Positions 34,920 through 45,210 of a stretch of DNA of 64,000 nucleotides are shown in pieces (position 1 is the stretch's first letter; every line of letters begins with the position of its first letter). The DNA is taken from contig NC_019682.1 in the NCBI RefSeq assembly GCF_000316575.1, positions 4,276,001 through 4,340,000 on the forward strand, read 5' to 3'. The translations under genes were made by a program, and so were the position numbers. The notes beneath the pieces were generated by a model that worked only from the letters and a program-made list of their open reading frames with translations, ran no database searches and had not been told where the DNA came from. Source of the stretch: Calothrix sp. PCC 7507. Lineage in GTDB: Bacteria; Cyanobacteriota; Cyanobacteriia; Cyanobacteriales; Nostocaceae.

Positions 34920-35870
34920 TCAGGAGCCTGACTCTTTAACATCAGTTTTCATCCGACTGCGGAAATCTTCTATTGTCAGTTTTAACCCCTCCTGCAGAGG
35001 AATGGTAGGTTCCCAATTTAACAAGGTCTTAGCTTTTGTAATATCAGGTTGACGACGGCGCGGATCATCCGAAGGTAGCGGTTCAAACTTAATTTGTGCA
35101 TCCGGGTTCACCAGGTTTTGCACTGCTTGTGCCAATTCCAAAATGGTGTACTCACCGGGATTACCCAAATTTACCGGCCCAACGTAGTCGCTATTCATCA
35201 GCCGGATAAATCCTTCGACTAAATCGGAGACGTAGCAGAAACTGCGGGTTTGCGAACCGTCACCGTACACTGTTAAAGATTCACCCCGTAGCGCTTGCAC
35301 AATAAAATTGCTCACCACACGACCATCGTTTTCTAACATCCGAGGGCCATAGGTGTTGAAAATCCGCACAACCCGAATATCAACTTTATTTTGTCTGTAG
35401 TAGTCAAATGCCAAAGTTTCGGCGATGCGCTTACCTTCGTCGTAACATGAACGCAGCCCAATGGGATTTACGCTACCTCTGTATTCTTCAGTTTGGGGAT
35501 GAACTTCCGGATCACCATATACTTCACTGGTTGAGGCTAAGAAAAACCTAGCTTTTACACGTTTAGCTAAACCCAACATATTCAGTGTTCCCATCACATT
35601 AGTTTTCACGGTTTTGACGGGATTGTACTGGTAATGTACTGGAGAGGCCGGACAAGCCAGATGATAAATTTGATCCACTTCTAGCCGAATAGGTTCGGTG
35701 ATGTCATGGCGAATGAGTTCAAAGTAAGGATGATTGAACCACTTAAGTATGTTGCCCTTATGACCTGTATAGAAGTTATCCAGGCAAATGATTTCATTCC
35801 CAGCAGTAATTAGCCGGTCGATAAGATGGGAACCGATAAACCCGGCTCCCCCTGTCACCAAAATTCTCAT
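34920..35870 (-). CDS. UDP-glucuronate decarboxylase (UDP-xylose synthase)
   Basis: 316-residue extended [23 protein letters not shown] is the NAD loop; [41 protein letters not shown] and the catalytic YDEGKR (YxxxK) follow. The ACPASP and DPEVHPQ blocks separate UXS enzymes from generic epimerases. Converts UDP-glucuronate to UDP-xylose, directly using the product of the adjacent ugd. First gene of the pair. Confidence 0.92.
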   Translation of the reverse strand: MRILVTGGAGFIGSHLIDRLITAGNEIICLDNFYTGHKGNILKWFNHPYFELIRHDITEPIRLEVDQIYHLACPASPVHYQYNPVKTVKTNVMGTLNMLGLAKRVKARFFLASTSEVYGDPEVHPQTEEYRGSVNPIGLRSCYDEGKRIAETLAFDYYRQNKVDIRVVRIFNTYGPRMLENDGRVVSNFIVQALRGESLTVYGDGSQTRSFCYVSDLVEGFIRLMNSDYVGPVNLGNPGEYTILELAQAVQNLVNPDAQIKFEPLPSDDPRRRQPDITKAKTLLNWEPTIPLQEGLKLTIEDFRSRMKTDVKESGS

Positions 35871-36223
35871 AGTTTCCTAGTGGTTTACAGATATTGCTAG
35901 TAGCTATTACGCCTATTTGTTAGAGTACCCAGCTTGGGTATAAAAACTCAGAAAGAACAGAAGCTAATGAAAAACATGCCCCTGGATTTACCAGTTGCCC
36001 TAGGGGTGCAACTTTATAATACTTAACACCTAATTATTAGGCGACTTAACTAGCAAAATATCAAACATCGTTCAACAACCCTGGATAATCAGTCTACAAT
36101 TTACCAAATCTTTAAATATATGAAGTATTTTTAAAGCTGTGAGGAGTTATAAATAAAGGTTTTGTCAAGAGTCAAGAGTTTAAGAGGCAATAGGTTATTC
36201 TTCCCCAGTCAACAGTCCCCTGC
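35871..36223. other. Intergenic region between two minus-strand genes
   Basis: 353 bp holding the promoter of the UXS gene and the trailer of the antiporter gene, plus AAGAGTCAAGAGTTTAAG and AGTCAACAGTCCCCTGC repeat fragments. No gene seen. Confidence 0.4.
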
Positions 36224-38359
36224 TCACACATTGGCTGTGGTGCTAGGAACACTACTTGGCAGGGCCGCCGCTTGAGTGCGTTGTGGTTCTCCGAGCATGA
36301 CGATTGAGCAAGTGAGTTGCCTAGCTAGCTGAGTTGTAACATCGCTAATTGCTAAACCCCCAGGACTAGTGCGATTCCGGATAAAGGGCAAAACTACCAA
36401 ATCATATAATCGTGCGGCTTGTAAAATAGCTTGGGCGACATTTTCATGGGCGATGATTTGAATTTCTGGGGGATTTGGCAAAGCTAATTTAGACACTAGT
36501 AGAGAAAGATGCGATCGCCTAGCGGCAATTTTGCTGGAGCTGGTGCGGCGATCGCACACATTCAGCACAGTCACTTGAGCTTGATTGGCCTCCGCCAACA
36601 TCTGGGCTAGTTGCACAGGTTGCAATGCTGGTGAGATCAAGTTTTCTATGGGAACTAAGATGCGTTGAATTTTCTTGGGTGATTCTACCAGACGTGTCAC
36701 TGCTACAGGACAATGGGCTGCCCAAAGCACGTTATCAATGACATTGCCAAATAAACGCGCTCGCAACCCAGTTCTTTTACCCCAACCCATGACAATTAAA
36801 CTCGCCTTTTGTTCACGAGCGGCGCGGCTGATTCCTTGAGCGAAAGCATCATCAATGCGGAGTAAGGGGGATGCTTCCACACCTAATGCCCGACTTTGGG
36901 CTGTAGCTTTGAAGAGTAGCCGCTCACTCCGTTGCAGAGAAGCTTCTAATTGTGGTGCATCCATTTGCGCCGCTGCAGTAGCGATCGCTAAGGGGATAAT
37001 TTTGCCACTTGCTTGACTTGCCAATAGTGCAGCCAATTCAATTAAATACTGCTGAGTATGAGGATTATATATAGGTACTAAAATCGTGAAAGCGTTATCT
37101 GTGGCTTCTATATTCGTCTCTGGAAGGGTTGTTGGCGCAGGTTCTGCAACTACACTAGAAGTTAAACCGACAGCGCAGCGACTGGTAATCAACGGCCCTA
37201 TTGTTGATGTCACCAGCATTAATACAACAACGCTGTTTAATACTTCCGGTGAGATTAACCCAGCCCGATATCCTACCAATGTTGCGGCTAATGTCGCACC
37301 CACTTGGGGAATTGACAATGACCAAATAGTCAACATTTCCCGCCAATTATAGTGGTATAGCAGTTTTGTTAACAAAGCGGCGAGCAATTTACTGGCAATC
37401 AAGCCGAACACAATCAAGAGCGTTAACTTGACGGTGATCGCGCTAGTCATGAAAGCTGGGAGATCAATCAGCAAACCCAAGTCAACAAAGAAAATGGGAA
37501 TAAATAATACACTGCCAACAAATACTACCTTTTCTTTGACTGGCCCTTCGCCTACAACTTCATTAACTGCTAAACCTGCTAAAAAAGCGCCGATAATTTT
37601 TTCTACCCCGATCAATTGTGCGCCCACAGCAGCCAGAAACACGGACAGTAGCACAAATAAAAACTGGTTGCCTTCATCACCTCCAGAGCGGCGGAAAAAT
37701 TCTTTACCTGCCCAATCAAAGCCTACCAAAACAGCGACTGAGTAAATAGTTAACCACCCAGACAAGGTAAGTAATTGTGCTAAGTTGAATCCTCCGTTAT
37801 GAGCAGATGCTACACAAATCGTTAATACCAAGAGTGCGCCAGTATCGGTAAATATTTTAGCGCCGATGGCGATCGCAACGGCTTCGTTGCTGACTACTCC
37901 CAAGCGACTAATTAGGGGATACGCCAAAAGACTGTAGGAAGCAAACAAAGAGCCTATTAATATTGATGTTAGCCAGCCAAAGCTAAAAGCCTGCCCGATT
38001 AACGTTCCTGCCAGTAGGGGAATAAAGAAAGTGAAAATAGCAAAACCAAAGGAGCGATTTTTGCGGCGGCGGAACTGTTCGATATCGACTTCTAACCCGG
38101 CGACAAACATCAAATAAACTAACCCAATGTCTGATAGCAGGTTAATCATTGGTGATTCTGTCTGGAATAGATTCCAGCCTGCAGGGCCGAGTACTACCCC
38201 AGAGATCACCAAACCCACTAATCCTGGTAGTCTGAGTCGCTCAAACAGAATGGGTACTACTAAGATAACCACCAGCAAAATTGCAAAAGGCACAATTGGT
38301 TCTTTGCCGAGAACTGAGGGATTTGGTTCCAGCGCCAGAACTTGTGATATGAGTTGCAT
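36224..38359 (-). CDS. CPA2 cation/proton antiporter with universal-stress-protein domains
   Basis: 711 residues from the ATG at 38359; a GTG at 38434 would add 25. The N-terminal ~400 residues form a KefB/NapA-like exchanger with about 12 helices (LRLPGLVGLVISGVVLGPAG, VLVGFDWAGKEF, GAFLAGLAVNEVVGEGPVKE). The C-terminal part has two USP (UspA-like) folds, e.g. TILVPIYNPHTQQYLIEL and ASLIVMGWGKRTGLRARLFG, probable nucleotide-sensing regulators. Function: monovalent cation/pH homeostasis. Single gene. Confidence 0.88.
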   Translation of the reverse strand: MQLISQVLALEPNPSVLGKEPIVPFAILLVVILVVPILFERLRLPGLVGLVISGVVLGPAGWNLFQTESPMINLLSDIGLVYLMFVAGLEVDIEQFRRRKNRSFGFAIFTFFIPLLAGTLIGQAFSFGWLTSILIGSLFASYSLLAYPLISRLGVVSNEAVAIAIGAKIFTDTGALLVLTICVASAHNGGFNLAQLLTLSGWLTIYSVAVLVGFDWAGKEFFRRSGGDEGNQFLFVLLSVFLAAVGAQLIGVEKIIGAFLAGLAVNEVVGEGPVKEKVVFVGSVLFIPIFFVDLGLLIDLPAFMTSAITVKLTLLIVFGLIASKLLAALLTKLLYHYNWREMLTIWSLSIPQVGATLAATLVGYRAGLISPEVLNSVVVLMLVTSTIGPLITSRCAVGLTSSVVAEPAPTTLPETNIEATDNAFTILVPIYNPHTQQYLIELAALLASQASGKIIPLAIATAAAQMDAPQLEASLQRSERLLFKATAQSRALGVEASPLLRIDDAFAQGISRAAREQKASLIVMGWGKRTGLRARLFGNVIDNVLWAAHCPVAVTRLVESPKKIQRILVPIENLISPALQPVQLAQMLAEANQAQVTVLNVCDRRTSSSKIAARRSHLSLLVSKLALPNPPEIQIIAHENVAQAILQAARLYDLVVLPFIRNRTSPGGLAISDVTTQLARQLTCSIVMLGEPQRTQAAALPSSVPSTTANV

Positions 38360-38498
38360 AGGTAGGACTTGAAAGGGCGATAGTGGAGCTGCGATTACCT
38401 TAGGGGCAATCGCCCGTTCAAATGTAAAAGCCACCCTGATGAAAAATCAGAAAAATTTTAACTTACACTACCTAGGCAATTGTCTAGGAACTAACTAC

Positions 38499-39155
38499 CT
38501 ATGGGTGGATTTGGCTTAAAATGAACCGCAAGCGATCGTAGTCGTCTTTCAGCAGTACGCTGAGGGTTCGTCCAGCTTTGATTAGCCATTCTCGATCAGC
38601 TTTGCGTAACTGATAAACCTCTCGAATCGCGGCTGCAGCCAAAGATTCCACAGGCGCACTGTTGACTGCAAGTAGTGTCCGCAAAAATTCTAGTTCTGCG
38701 GTGAATTTAATGATGGCTTCTGGTTCACACCGATAGACAGCTTGGTGGATTTGCGGTGGTCTTGGTGGTAGATATTGATACACCCTAGAACTAGAACCTC
38801 TACTAGGGGATGGCGGCTCAAATCCCACGATCGCCGCCCTAAATTCTGTTTTGAGCATGGCGAATATCTGGGGTTGTTCCTCTCGCAAGTCTTGTAAGGA
38901 TAACCCTAAAGCTACTGCTCGATGTACAGAATCAATAGGCATGGTAGTTGCAAAATATACTACCCCATAAACTTGATTGCCCGTTTCTTCATCTAGGGCA
39001 CAAACCCAGCTACCAAAAGGAGGCATAGGGGGGAAACTCAAGTCTGCCGGTTCCAAACACTGTGCCAGAAATTCGGTAGTAGTGGTTTCGATTACCTCGG
39101 CAATGTGGCCGGGGTGGCGATCGTTAGTGGCAAATTGTGGTAAAGGAAGGCGCAT
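38499..39155 (-). CDS. HAS-barrel domain protein (cyanobacterial hypothetical)
   Basis: 218 residues. The N-terminal MRLPLPQFATNDRHPGHIAE VIETTTTEFLAQCLE and the FGSWVCALDEETGNQVYGVV beta strands look like the HAS-barrel that also begins HerA-type ATPases; no ATPase domain follows here. The C-terminal half is helical (LAAAAIREVYQLRKADREW). Start set at 39155, since the 17 codons upstream are made from GAAGTATGAA repeat. It is 66 bp downstream of ndhS on the same strand. Confidence 0.7.
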   Translation of the reverse strand: MRLPLPQFATNDRHPGHIAEVIETTTTEFLAQCLEPADLSFPPMPPFGSWVCALDEETGNQVYGVVYFATTMPIDSVHRAVALGLSLQDLREEQPQIFAMLKTEFRAAIVGFEPPSPSRGSSSRVYQYLPPRPPQIHQAVYRCEPEAIIKFTAELEFLRTLLAVNSAPVESLAAAAIREVYQLRKADREWLIKAGRTLSVLLKDDYDRLRFILSQIHP

Positions 39156-39221
39156 AGTAGAAGTATGAAGTATGAAGGATGAAGTATGAAAATTTTTGTC
39201 CTTCATACTTCATCCTTTGTT

Positions 39222-39416
39222 TTATTTCCCTTTTTTCTTACCTACAGTCTCGACAACTTCCAATTCAGGTAGGCGAAAGGTAACTAATTTATCCCAGTTA
39301 CCACCTTCAAACAATACGGCTACCTTGCCATCACTTACCCGTTGTACGAGTCCTTCATAGCGATAATAGGTATCTGCGGGATTCTTTACTCGAACAGTTG
39401 CTCCAGGCAGGATCAT
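39222..39416 (-). CDS. ndhS: NAD(P)H dehydrogenase (NDH-1) subunit S
   Basis: 64-residue SH3-like protein of the NDH-1 photosynthetic complex, close to the ferredoxin-docking site. [36 protein letters not shown] and [14 protein letters not shown] match NdhS as I recall it from other cyanobacteria; a basic KKKGK tail ends it. Supports cyclic electron flow around photosystem I. ATG start, tightly packed with the HAS-barrel gene downstream. Confidence 0.9.
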   Translation of the reverse strand: MILPGATVRVKNPADTYYRYEGLVQRVSDGKVAVLFEGGNWDKLVTFRLPELEVVETVGKKKGK

Positions 39417-39572
39417 GATATTTACCTTCGCTTACTTCCTTTTACTAGCTTAATACTTGTCAGGAGTCAGTTGTCCGTTGTCATTGGTCATTTGTGATCC
39501 ACTGCGGCTTTGTGGGCAGAAAAGACGAGTATTTCCATGATTCGAGCCATAACTGGGAATCGGTGGAGTAAT

Positions 39573-39605
39573 TTCAGACTTCAGACTTCAGACTTCAGAC
39601 TTCAG
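39573..39605. repeat. Heptanucleotide tandem repeat (TTCAGAC)n
   Basis: Four full TTCAGAC units plus five bases, adjacent to the rodA stop; reverse-complement family of 8244-8270. Confidence 0.88.
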
Positions 39606-39610
39606 TTGAC

Positions 39611-40927
39611 TCAGGAATAATACTTTTGTCGCTGGCGGAAATTTGCTACTGATTCGACGATTCCCAAACAAATGAAGTTGGTAAGCATGGCAGAACGTCC
39701 GTAACTCATCCAAGGTAGGGGAATTCCGGCGACAGGTGCTAAACCAACCGTCATGCCAACGTTAACAAGCACCTGAAAGACAATCATGGACAGAACGCCG
39801 ATGGCCAAAAGTGAGCCAAAATTGTCTTTGGCAGTTTGAGCTATATGTAGTAGGCGGAGGCAAATTAAGCAGAAGACAAACAACACTATTAAACAACCAA
39901 CAAAACCGAATTCTTCGCCCACAGCCGAGAAAATAAAGTCTGTATGTTGTTCTGGTACAAAATTTAATTGTGTCATTGGGCCTTTAAACAAACCCCATCC
40001 CCAAACTTCACCACCACCAATAGCAGTGCGAGATTGTATCAGATGATATCCAGCACCACGGGGATCATGTTCAGGGTTAATAAATACACTTAGTCTGTTT
40101 TTTTGATACGGTTTCAATACGTGGTTCCAGGCGAAGACTCCTAATTCACCGCCTAACATGTTGAGACTCCAGGCACCTATGGCACTCAGACCAAATCGCT
40201 GCCAGGGGAGAGTCTGCCAGCCTACCACACCCATAATCGCTGCCCAAACTAAGCCTAAAGGTCCGAAAGATAGTTCTTTGAACAAAACTAACGGCTCTGA
40301 TAAAGGCCAAGATATGCTAAACAAAATGGCAGCAACTACAGGAGAAATTAATAATATCAGCCAACCTGGATTAGCATTTGCCCAGTACAACATCCCTAAA
40401 ACGATCGCCCCAAATACCAATGAAGTTGCTAAATCAGGCTGTATAAATACTAACAGCCAAGGTAAAGCTGTGAATGCCAAAGCACGGATAAAATTGGGTA
40501 AAGTAGAGGCTGTGCGCTTGTGTAAGAGAGCCGCTAGGGTGATAATCACGCCAATTTTGGCAAATTCTGAGGGTTGTACATTAAAACCCAGAACATTAAT
40601 CCACCTTTGTGCCCCTTTAGCCTCGATACCACCTACCCTGACTGCAATTAAGCTGATGTTAGTCAGTGCGTATATTACCCAGTGCCACTGCAGTAAATTT
40701 TCATAACGGCTACGAGCTAAAAATAAGGCGATCAAAGTGCCAATACCTGCTACCAGCCAGTGCCACCACCAGTCTGTGACTGGTTGCTTGAGTTCTGTAC
40801 TGAGAATCATGATGCCACCAAAGATGCTGACACCAATGGGTAAACAAAATAGTAGCCAATCTACTTGCTGCCAAGGTTTAACCCAAGACTTCCAGCGAAT
40901 TTTGGGGAGCGATCGTTTTAACAACAT
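39611..40927 (-). CDS. rodA: RodA/FtsW family SEDS protein
   Basis: 438-residue polytopic peptidoglycan glycosyltransferase that acts with a class B PBP in cell elongation. IMILSTELKQP.., NVQPSEFAKIGVIITLAAL, QPDLATSLVFGAIVLGMLYW and NVGMTVGLAPVAGIPLPWMS YGRSAMLT (SEDS signature) are present. The RodA rather than FtsW label rests on IPLPWMSYG. A large soluble loop (GYHLIQSRTAIGGGEVWGWG) follows helix 7. Single gene. Confidence 0.92.
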   Translation of the reverse strand: MLLKRSLPKIRWKSWVKPWQQVDWLLFCLPIGVSIFGGIMILSTELKQPVTDWWWHWLVAGIGTLIALFLARSRYENLLQWHWVIYALTNISLIAVRVGGIEAKGAQRWINVLGFNVQPSEFAKIGVIITLAALLHKRTASTLPNFIRALAFTALPWLLVFIQPDLATSLVFGAIVLGMLYWANANPGWLILLISPVVAAILFSISWPLSEPLVLFKELSFGPLGLVWAAIMGVVGWQTLPWQRFGLSAIGAWSLNMLGGELGVFAWNHVLKPYQKNRLSVFINPEHDPRGAGYHLIQSRTAIGGGEVWGWGLFKGPMTQLNFVPEQHTDFIFSAVGEEFGFVGCLIVLFVFCLICLRLLHIAQTAKDNFGSLLAIGVLSMIVFQVLVNVGMTVGLAPVAGIPLPWMSYGRSAMLTNFICLGIVESVANFRQRQKYYS

Positions 40928-41029
40928 TGTGCGAGTTTAGACTTGATCTCTTAAATTTTAAATTTAGCGAATACTCTAAATCTGTATTCCTAGGCTACAG
41001 CCCAGGAACCAGATAAAAATTCAGATTTC

Positions 41030-42100
41030 CTATGTTAAGGCAGCAACTGATACTTTACCAGCAATGTTTAGGGCGATCGCTCTTAAGGCTTTTGCTGATG
41101 CTGAATCTGGCTGGGCTACAACTATCGGTATGCCGTTATCACCGCCAACTCTTGTGGAAATCTCTAGGGGTACACGTCCTAATAACGGCACTCCCAATTC
41201 AGCGGCTGTTTTCTCACCACCACCAGAACCAAAGATGTCATACTGCTTATCCGGCATGTCTGGGGGTATAAAGTAGCTCATATTTTCTACTATCCCCAAC
41301 ACAGGTACGTTCATCTGCTGGAACATCCGCAATCCTTTACGAGAATCTAACAGTGCTACGGTTTGCGGTGTGGTGACAATAACTGCTCCTGCCATCGGTA
41401 CTGCTTGTGTCAATGTTAACTGGGCGTCCCCTGTTCCCGGTGGCATATCGACAATTAAATAATCGAGTTCTCCCCATTCCACTTGATAAAGAAACTGGCG
41501 AATTACTCCGTTTAGCATTGGCCCCCGCCAAATCACTGGCTGATCTCGGTCAATTAAAAAGCCCATCGAGACTAATTTGACGCCGTGATTAAAAGCAGGT
41601 TCCAGGACATCACCTTTTTCACTGGGGCGGACTACAATCTGAGCGTCAGCCAGTCCTAGCATTGTGGGGTCATTAGGCCCATAAATATCTGCATCCAGCA
41701 AACCAACTTTTGCCCCTGTTTGCGCTAGCGCCACTGCTATATTCACCGCTACCGTACTTTTACCAACGCCACCTTTACCGCTGGAAACAGCAATAATATT
41801 TTTCACACCAGTAACGCCAGTGCGATCAGGCAAACTTTTTTGTTGGGGTGTTTCTGCTGTCACTTCCACATTAACATCCGTCACACCTGGAAGTTTTTTC
41901 ACCGCTCTTTTGCAGTCTTCAACAATAAACTCACGCAAGGGACAGGCGGGTGTGGTCAACACTAAAGTGAAGTTAACCTTGCCACCGTCAATTGTGACGT
42001 TGCGAATCATATTCAGTTCTACCAGACTTTTTTGCAGCTCTGGGTCTTGCACTGGTCGCAACACTTCTAGGACAGAGTGGGAATCTAGGACATCGTACAT
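41030..42100 (-). CDS. mrp: Mrp/NBP35-type P-loop ATPase (Fe-S carrier family)
   Basis: 356 residues. N-terminal MIP18/DUF59 domain (VLRPVQDPELQKSLVELNMI), then deviant Walker A VSSGKGGVGKSTVAVNIAVA and VDMPPGTGDAQLTL. Mrp/ApbC proteins bind and transfer Fe-S clusters. The usual ENMS-x-CxxC cluster-binding cysteines are missing: here ENMSYFIPPDMPDKQYDIFG has prolines instead. Thus the cluster role may differ, as in other cyanobacterial members. Single gene. Confidence 0.92.
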   Translation of the reverse strand: MYDVLDSHSVLEVLRPVQDPELQKSLVELNMIRNVTIDGGKVNFTLVLTTPACPLREFIVEDCKRAVKKLPGVTDVNVEVTAETPQQKSLPDRTGVTGVKNIIAVSSGKGGVGKSTVAVNIAVALAQTGAKVGLLDADIYGPNDPTMLGLADAQIVVRPSEKGDVLEPAFNHGVKLVSMGFLIDRDQPVIWRGPMLNGVIRQFLYQVEWGELDYLIVDMPPGTGDAQLTLTQAVPMAGAVIVTTPQTVALLDSRKGLRMFQQMNVPVLGIVENMSYFIPPDMPDKQYDIFGSGGGEKTAAELGVPLLGRVPLEISTRVGGDNGIPIVVAQPDSASAKALRAIALNIAGKVSVAALT

Positions 42101-42235
42101 AGTGTTTTCACCGTTGCCGCCGTAATAAAACTTAAGAAATTTTTCTTATCACCTACACTAGGATCTTATACTTTTGCGAAATACCAATTGATCATTAATT
42201 ATTGGGCATTGGTCATTTGTCATTTGGCATTTTTT

Positions 42236-42358
42236 AAGAGTCAAGAGTCAAGAGTCAAGGGTCAATAATTATTAGTTATTTCTCCCCAATCCCCAATCCC
42301 TGCTCACTGAGCGTAGCCGAAGTGCAGTCCCCAATCCCCATGCCCCATGCCCCATGCC
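42236..42358. repeat. Mixed heptamer and dispersed repeats
   Basis: AAGAGTC units (42236-42260), CCCAATC units, a CACTGAGCGTAGCCGAAGTG dispersed repeat (42305-42325) and three CCCCATG units run up to the stop of the SRPBCC gene. Confidence 0.8.
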
Positions 42359-42883
42359 CTAACAATCAAAACAACTGTCGTTGAGGGATTTTTTCTTATT
42401 TGACACGGCTTGCAATGCGGCCTTTTCGACTGCTTCGACTAAAGAACGGGCAACGCGATCGGCGTAGGGGCGGGTAAATGACCAAATCAGCGGTGATAAC
42501 CAACCGCGTAGGGTGACAGAATAGGATAGGCACGTGCCGCAAACGGTGGATTCTACTTGGTACGTTACCCGTTCCTCGATACCAGGAATTGCCAAAACTC
42601 GAATACTCAAAAGTTCTCTAGGATTGACGCGCTCCACAAAAATTTGGATGGGAATCGGCGAAAAGCGTGTCATAGCTTGAAAAATTAATCCTGGTTTAGG
42701 TACTAATCCCCGCGGGACATTGGTACTTTTTAGTAGTGGATGCCAGGAAACGTCTGTTAAGTCAACTACCTGTTGCCAAAGTTCATCTACAGTTGCAAAA
42801 CTTATCTCTCGATATGTCCGCACGAGAGAGGCGCAAAATCGACGACGTTTGCGATCGCTAAATTGAGATAACCAACTTCGCAT
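42359..42883 (-). CDS. SRPBCC-fold (START-like) protein
   Basis: 174 residues. An N-terminal basic segment (RKRRRF) precedes ISFATVDELWQQVVDLTDVS WHP, a typical START/polyketide-cyclase opening, and GTCLSYSVTLRGWLSPLIW near the end, followed by the long C-terminal helix. Such folds bind hydrophobic ligands; the ligand is unknown. Two Cys near the end (DSCFDC). Single gene, flanked by repeats on both sides. Confidence 0.75.
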   Translation of the reverse strand: MRSWLSQFSDRKRRRFCASLVRTYREISFATVDELWQQVVDLTDVSWHPLLKSTNVPRGLVPKPGLIFQAMTRFSPIPIQIFVERVNPRELLSIRVLAIPGIEERVTYQVESTVCGTCLSYSVTLRGWLSPLIWSFTRPYADRVARSLVEAVEKAALQAVSNKKKSLNDSCFDC

Positions 42884-43302
42884 TTGCCTAATCCTCCTAG
42901 CTACACAGCTTTCTGGTAACTCTGGCTGGAAAGTGTTGAGTCATGAGTGCTGAGTCCTGAGTAAAAAACTAGTCCCCAGTCCCTGGTCACTGAGCTTGTC
43001 CTGAGCGTAGTCGAAGGGCGCAGCCGAAGTGCAGTCTCGTTGTAAACTCAGCCAGAGCCTAGTGTTTACACTAAGCTGTTCCGATCAAAAAAATTCAGAA
43101 AAAAAAACTTTATCAATATACAAGCCTATACGCATTTGAGGGAAAATAACTTTAGTCATGCCCATCAATTGTCTAAATGCTTGACCATCAAGAAAAAGCA
43201 AGTTGGGCAAATTGAGTCTGATTGTTGGCTTGTGTTGCCTGCAAATTTTTAGACTGAAAATTTGGGGCTTTCTGGAAATTGTAATTTAGGTTCGGGAATC
43301 TT
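42884..43302. other. Intergenic region before hemF with dispersed repeat
   Basis: 419 bp between divergent genes. 42980-43036 holds a CCTGGTCACTGAGC..GTCGAAG..GCCGAAGTGCAGT repeat, the family also found inside pyrB. The rest is AT-rich promoter DNA. Confidence 0.5.
42980..43036. repeat. GGTCACTGAGC...GCCGAAGTGCA dispersed repeat, intergenic copy
   Basis: Same wording (CCCTGGTCACTGAGC, then TGAGCG.AGTCGAA and GCCGAAGTGCA) as 61752-61811 in pyrB; a shorter one is at 42305. Confidence 0.8.
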
Positions 43303-44346
43303 ATGTTGACCAACTCGCAAACCCCCACTCTAAAAGTAGAATCATCCAAATTTTTACCACCAACTGACGGTAAGACTAGGGTTCGTCAGTTTATGCAGCA
43401 GTTACAAAGCGAAATTAGTCAAGGGTTGGAAAACTTGGATGGTGTGGGTAAGTTTAAGGAAGATGGTTGGGAACGCCCAGAAGGTGGTGGAGGGCGATCG
43501 CGTATTTTGCGTGATGGTGCAATCTTTGAACAAGCTGGTGTAGGGTTTTCTGAAGTCTGGGGAGATCATCTACCACCTTCAATTTTAGCCCAGCGTCCAG
43601 ATGCCGACGGACACCCTTTCTACGTCACAGGTACTTCAATGGTGCTGCATCCTCGCAATCCATATGTACCAACTGTCCATTTAAATTATCGCTATTTTGA
43701 AGCTGGGCCAGTTTGGTGGTTTGGTGGTGGTGTTGATTTGACTCCCTATTATCCCTTTGCTGAAGATGCGGCACATTTACATAAAACACTGAAGCAAGCC
43801 TGCGATCAACACAACCCAGAGTATTACCCAGTATTTAAGCGCTGGTGTGATGAATATTTCTATCTTAAGCACCGGAATGAAACCCGGGGTGTTGGTGGTC
43901 TGTTTTTTGATTACCAACATAGTGAAAGTGGTTTATACGGCGGTCCCGATCCCAAAGGAGCAGCAGCGGCTTACAGTGACCAAGTGGGAAAACCAGCACC
44001 CCGGAGTTGGGAAGAATTATTTGCTTTTGTGCAAGACTGTGGTAGAGCGTTTTTGCCAGCATACGTCCCCATTGTCGAACGGCGACATGGGATCGAGTAT
44101 GGCGATCGCCAACGGAATTTTCAACTCTACCGTCGGGGTAGGTATGTAGAATTTAACTTGGTCTATGACCGAGGCACAATTTTTGGTCTACAAACCAACG
44201 GCCGCACAGAATCAATCCTCATGTCCCTACCACCCTTGGTACGTTGGGAATACGGTTATCAGCCAGAACCCAATTCCCCTGAAGCTGAATTGTATGAAAC
44301 CTTCCTCAAGCCCCAAGATTGGAGCAACTGGACACCAACTAAGTAA
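43303..44346 (+). CDS. hemF: Oxygen-dependent coproporphyrinogen III oxidase
   Basis: 347-residue aerobic enzyme decarboxylating coproporphyrinogen III to protoporphyrinogen IX for chlorophyll and haem. Visible: [63 protein letters not shown] and [20 protein letters not shown]. All are HemF landmarks; the length is normal. The strong oxygen dependence contrasts with HemN, not seen in the window. C-terminal region ends near a G/C-rich repeat pair. Confidence 0.96.
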   Translation: MLTNSQTPTLKVESSKFLPPTDGKTRVRQFMQQLQSEISQGLENLDGVGKFKEDGWERPEGGGGRSRILRDGAIFEQAGVGFSEVWGDHLPPSILAQRPDADGHPFYVTGTSMVLHPRNPYVPTVHLNYRYFEAGPVWWFGGGVDLTPYYPFAEDAAHLHKTLKQACDQHNPEYYPVFKRWCDEYFYLKHRNETRGVGGLFFDYQHSESGLYGGPDPKGAAAAYSDQVGKPAPRSWEELFAFVQDCGRAFLPAYVPIVERRHGIEYGDRQRNFQLYRRGRYVEFNLVYDRGTIFGLQTNGRTESILMSLPPLVRWEYGYQPEPNSPEAELYETFLKPQDWSNWTPTK

Positions 44347-44780
44347 AAGCAAAGGGGCAGGGAGCAGGGAGCAAGGGAGATAGTTGAGGCGCAGTAAAAT
44401 CTTCAGATGTTGCGCTAGATTCCCTTTTTGTACTGAGCGAAGACGAAAGCCACTTAGTCCAGGTCATTTCCCTCTGCCCCCTGCCCCCTGCCTCCTACCT
44501 ATTAGTATCCCTGGCTACTCAATATCATTTTGGTGAGTTACACTACTGATAAATAAGCACTTAGCAAAAAAAAGTGACATTTTTAGCTGTAGCTTGTTAA
44601 CCTCAAGTATCAGCACTGGATCATTCTGTTTAGTGGTGAGTCAAGAAATTTACTAAAGCACTAGCATAATTGCTAGTCATAGGAAAATCATATTCCTAGC
44701 ACAGCAAGTCTCTTGGCTCATCACTAACAGCCCGTATACAGTAGCAGTTAATTCTGAGAGGAGTGCCACAAGGGGGCCTA
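44347..44780. other. Intergenic region after hemF
   Basis: 434 bp. GGGGCAGGGAGCAGGGAGC (44355-) and CCCTCTGCCCCCTGCCCCC (44471-) are inverted with ~95 bp between, probably a repeat-made hairpin. It also holds the STAS gene promoter. No gene recognised. Confidence 0.45.
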
Positions 44781-45149
44781 GTGATTCAAATAGAACAAAA
44801 AACTTATACAACCCAAGACAGTAATACTATTATTGTTTTGACACCAACAGGTCGTTTGGATATCACCACTGCTTGGCAATTTCGCCTGAAGTTACAGGAG
44901 TGTATTTCCAAACTCAGCCACCACGTAGTTGTGAATCTCGGTCAGGTAAATTTTATTGATAGTTCTGGACTGACATCTTTAGTAGCCGGAATGCGTGATG
45001 CGGATAAAGTCAAAGGCAGTTTCCGCATTTGTAATGTACACCCAGAAGCAAAACTGGTGTTTGAAGTCACAATGATGGACACGGTTTTTGAAATATTTGA
45101 AACTGAAGACGAAGCGCTAGAAGGTGTACCTCGTAGCATGGCCAGTTGA
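44781..45149 (+). CDS. STAS-domain anti-sigma factor antagonist-like protein 2
   Basis: 122 residues from the GTG at 44781, which has AAGGGGG just upstream; a GTG at 44763 is an alternative. Single STAS domain: IIVLTPTGRLDITTAWQFRL, VVVNLGQVNFIDSSGLTSLV with the phosphorylatable serine in DSSG, and FRICNVHPEAKLVFEVTMMD TVFEIFETED. Partner-switch role inferred from the family; no kinase or phosphatase adjoins. Similar to the STAS gene at 17.9 kb. Confidence 0.86.
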   Translation: MIQIEQKTYTTQDSNTIIVLTPTGRLDITTAWQFRLKLQECISKLSHHVVVNLGQVNFIDSSGLTSLVAGMRDADKVKGSFRICNVHPEAKLVFEVTMMDTVFEIFETEDEALEGVPRSMAS

Positions 45150-45210
45150 AAAGGAAAGTAGGCGGTTATAAACCGCACGCCAGTTGCTACTCTACGAGAA
45201 GCCGCTCCGC

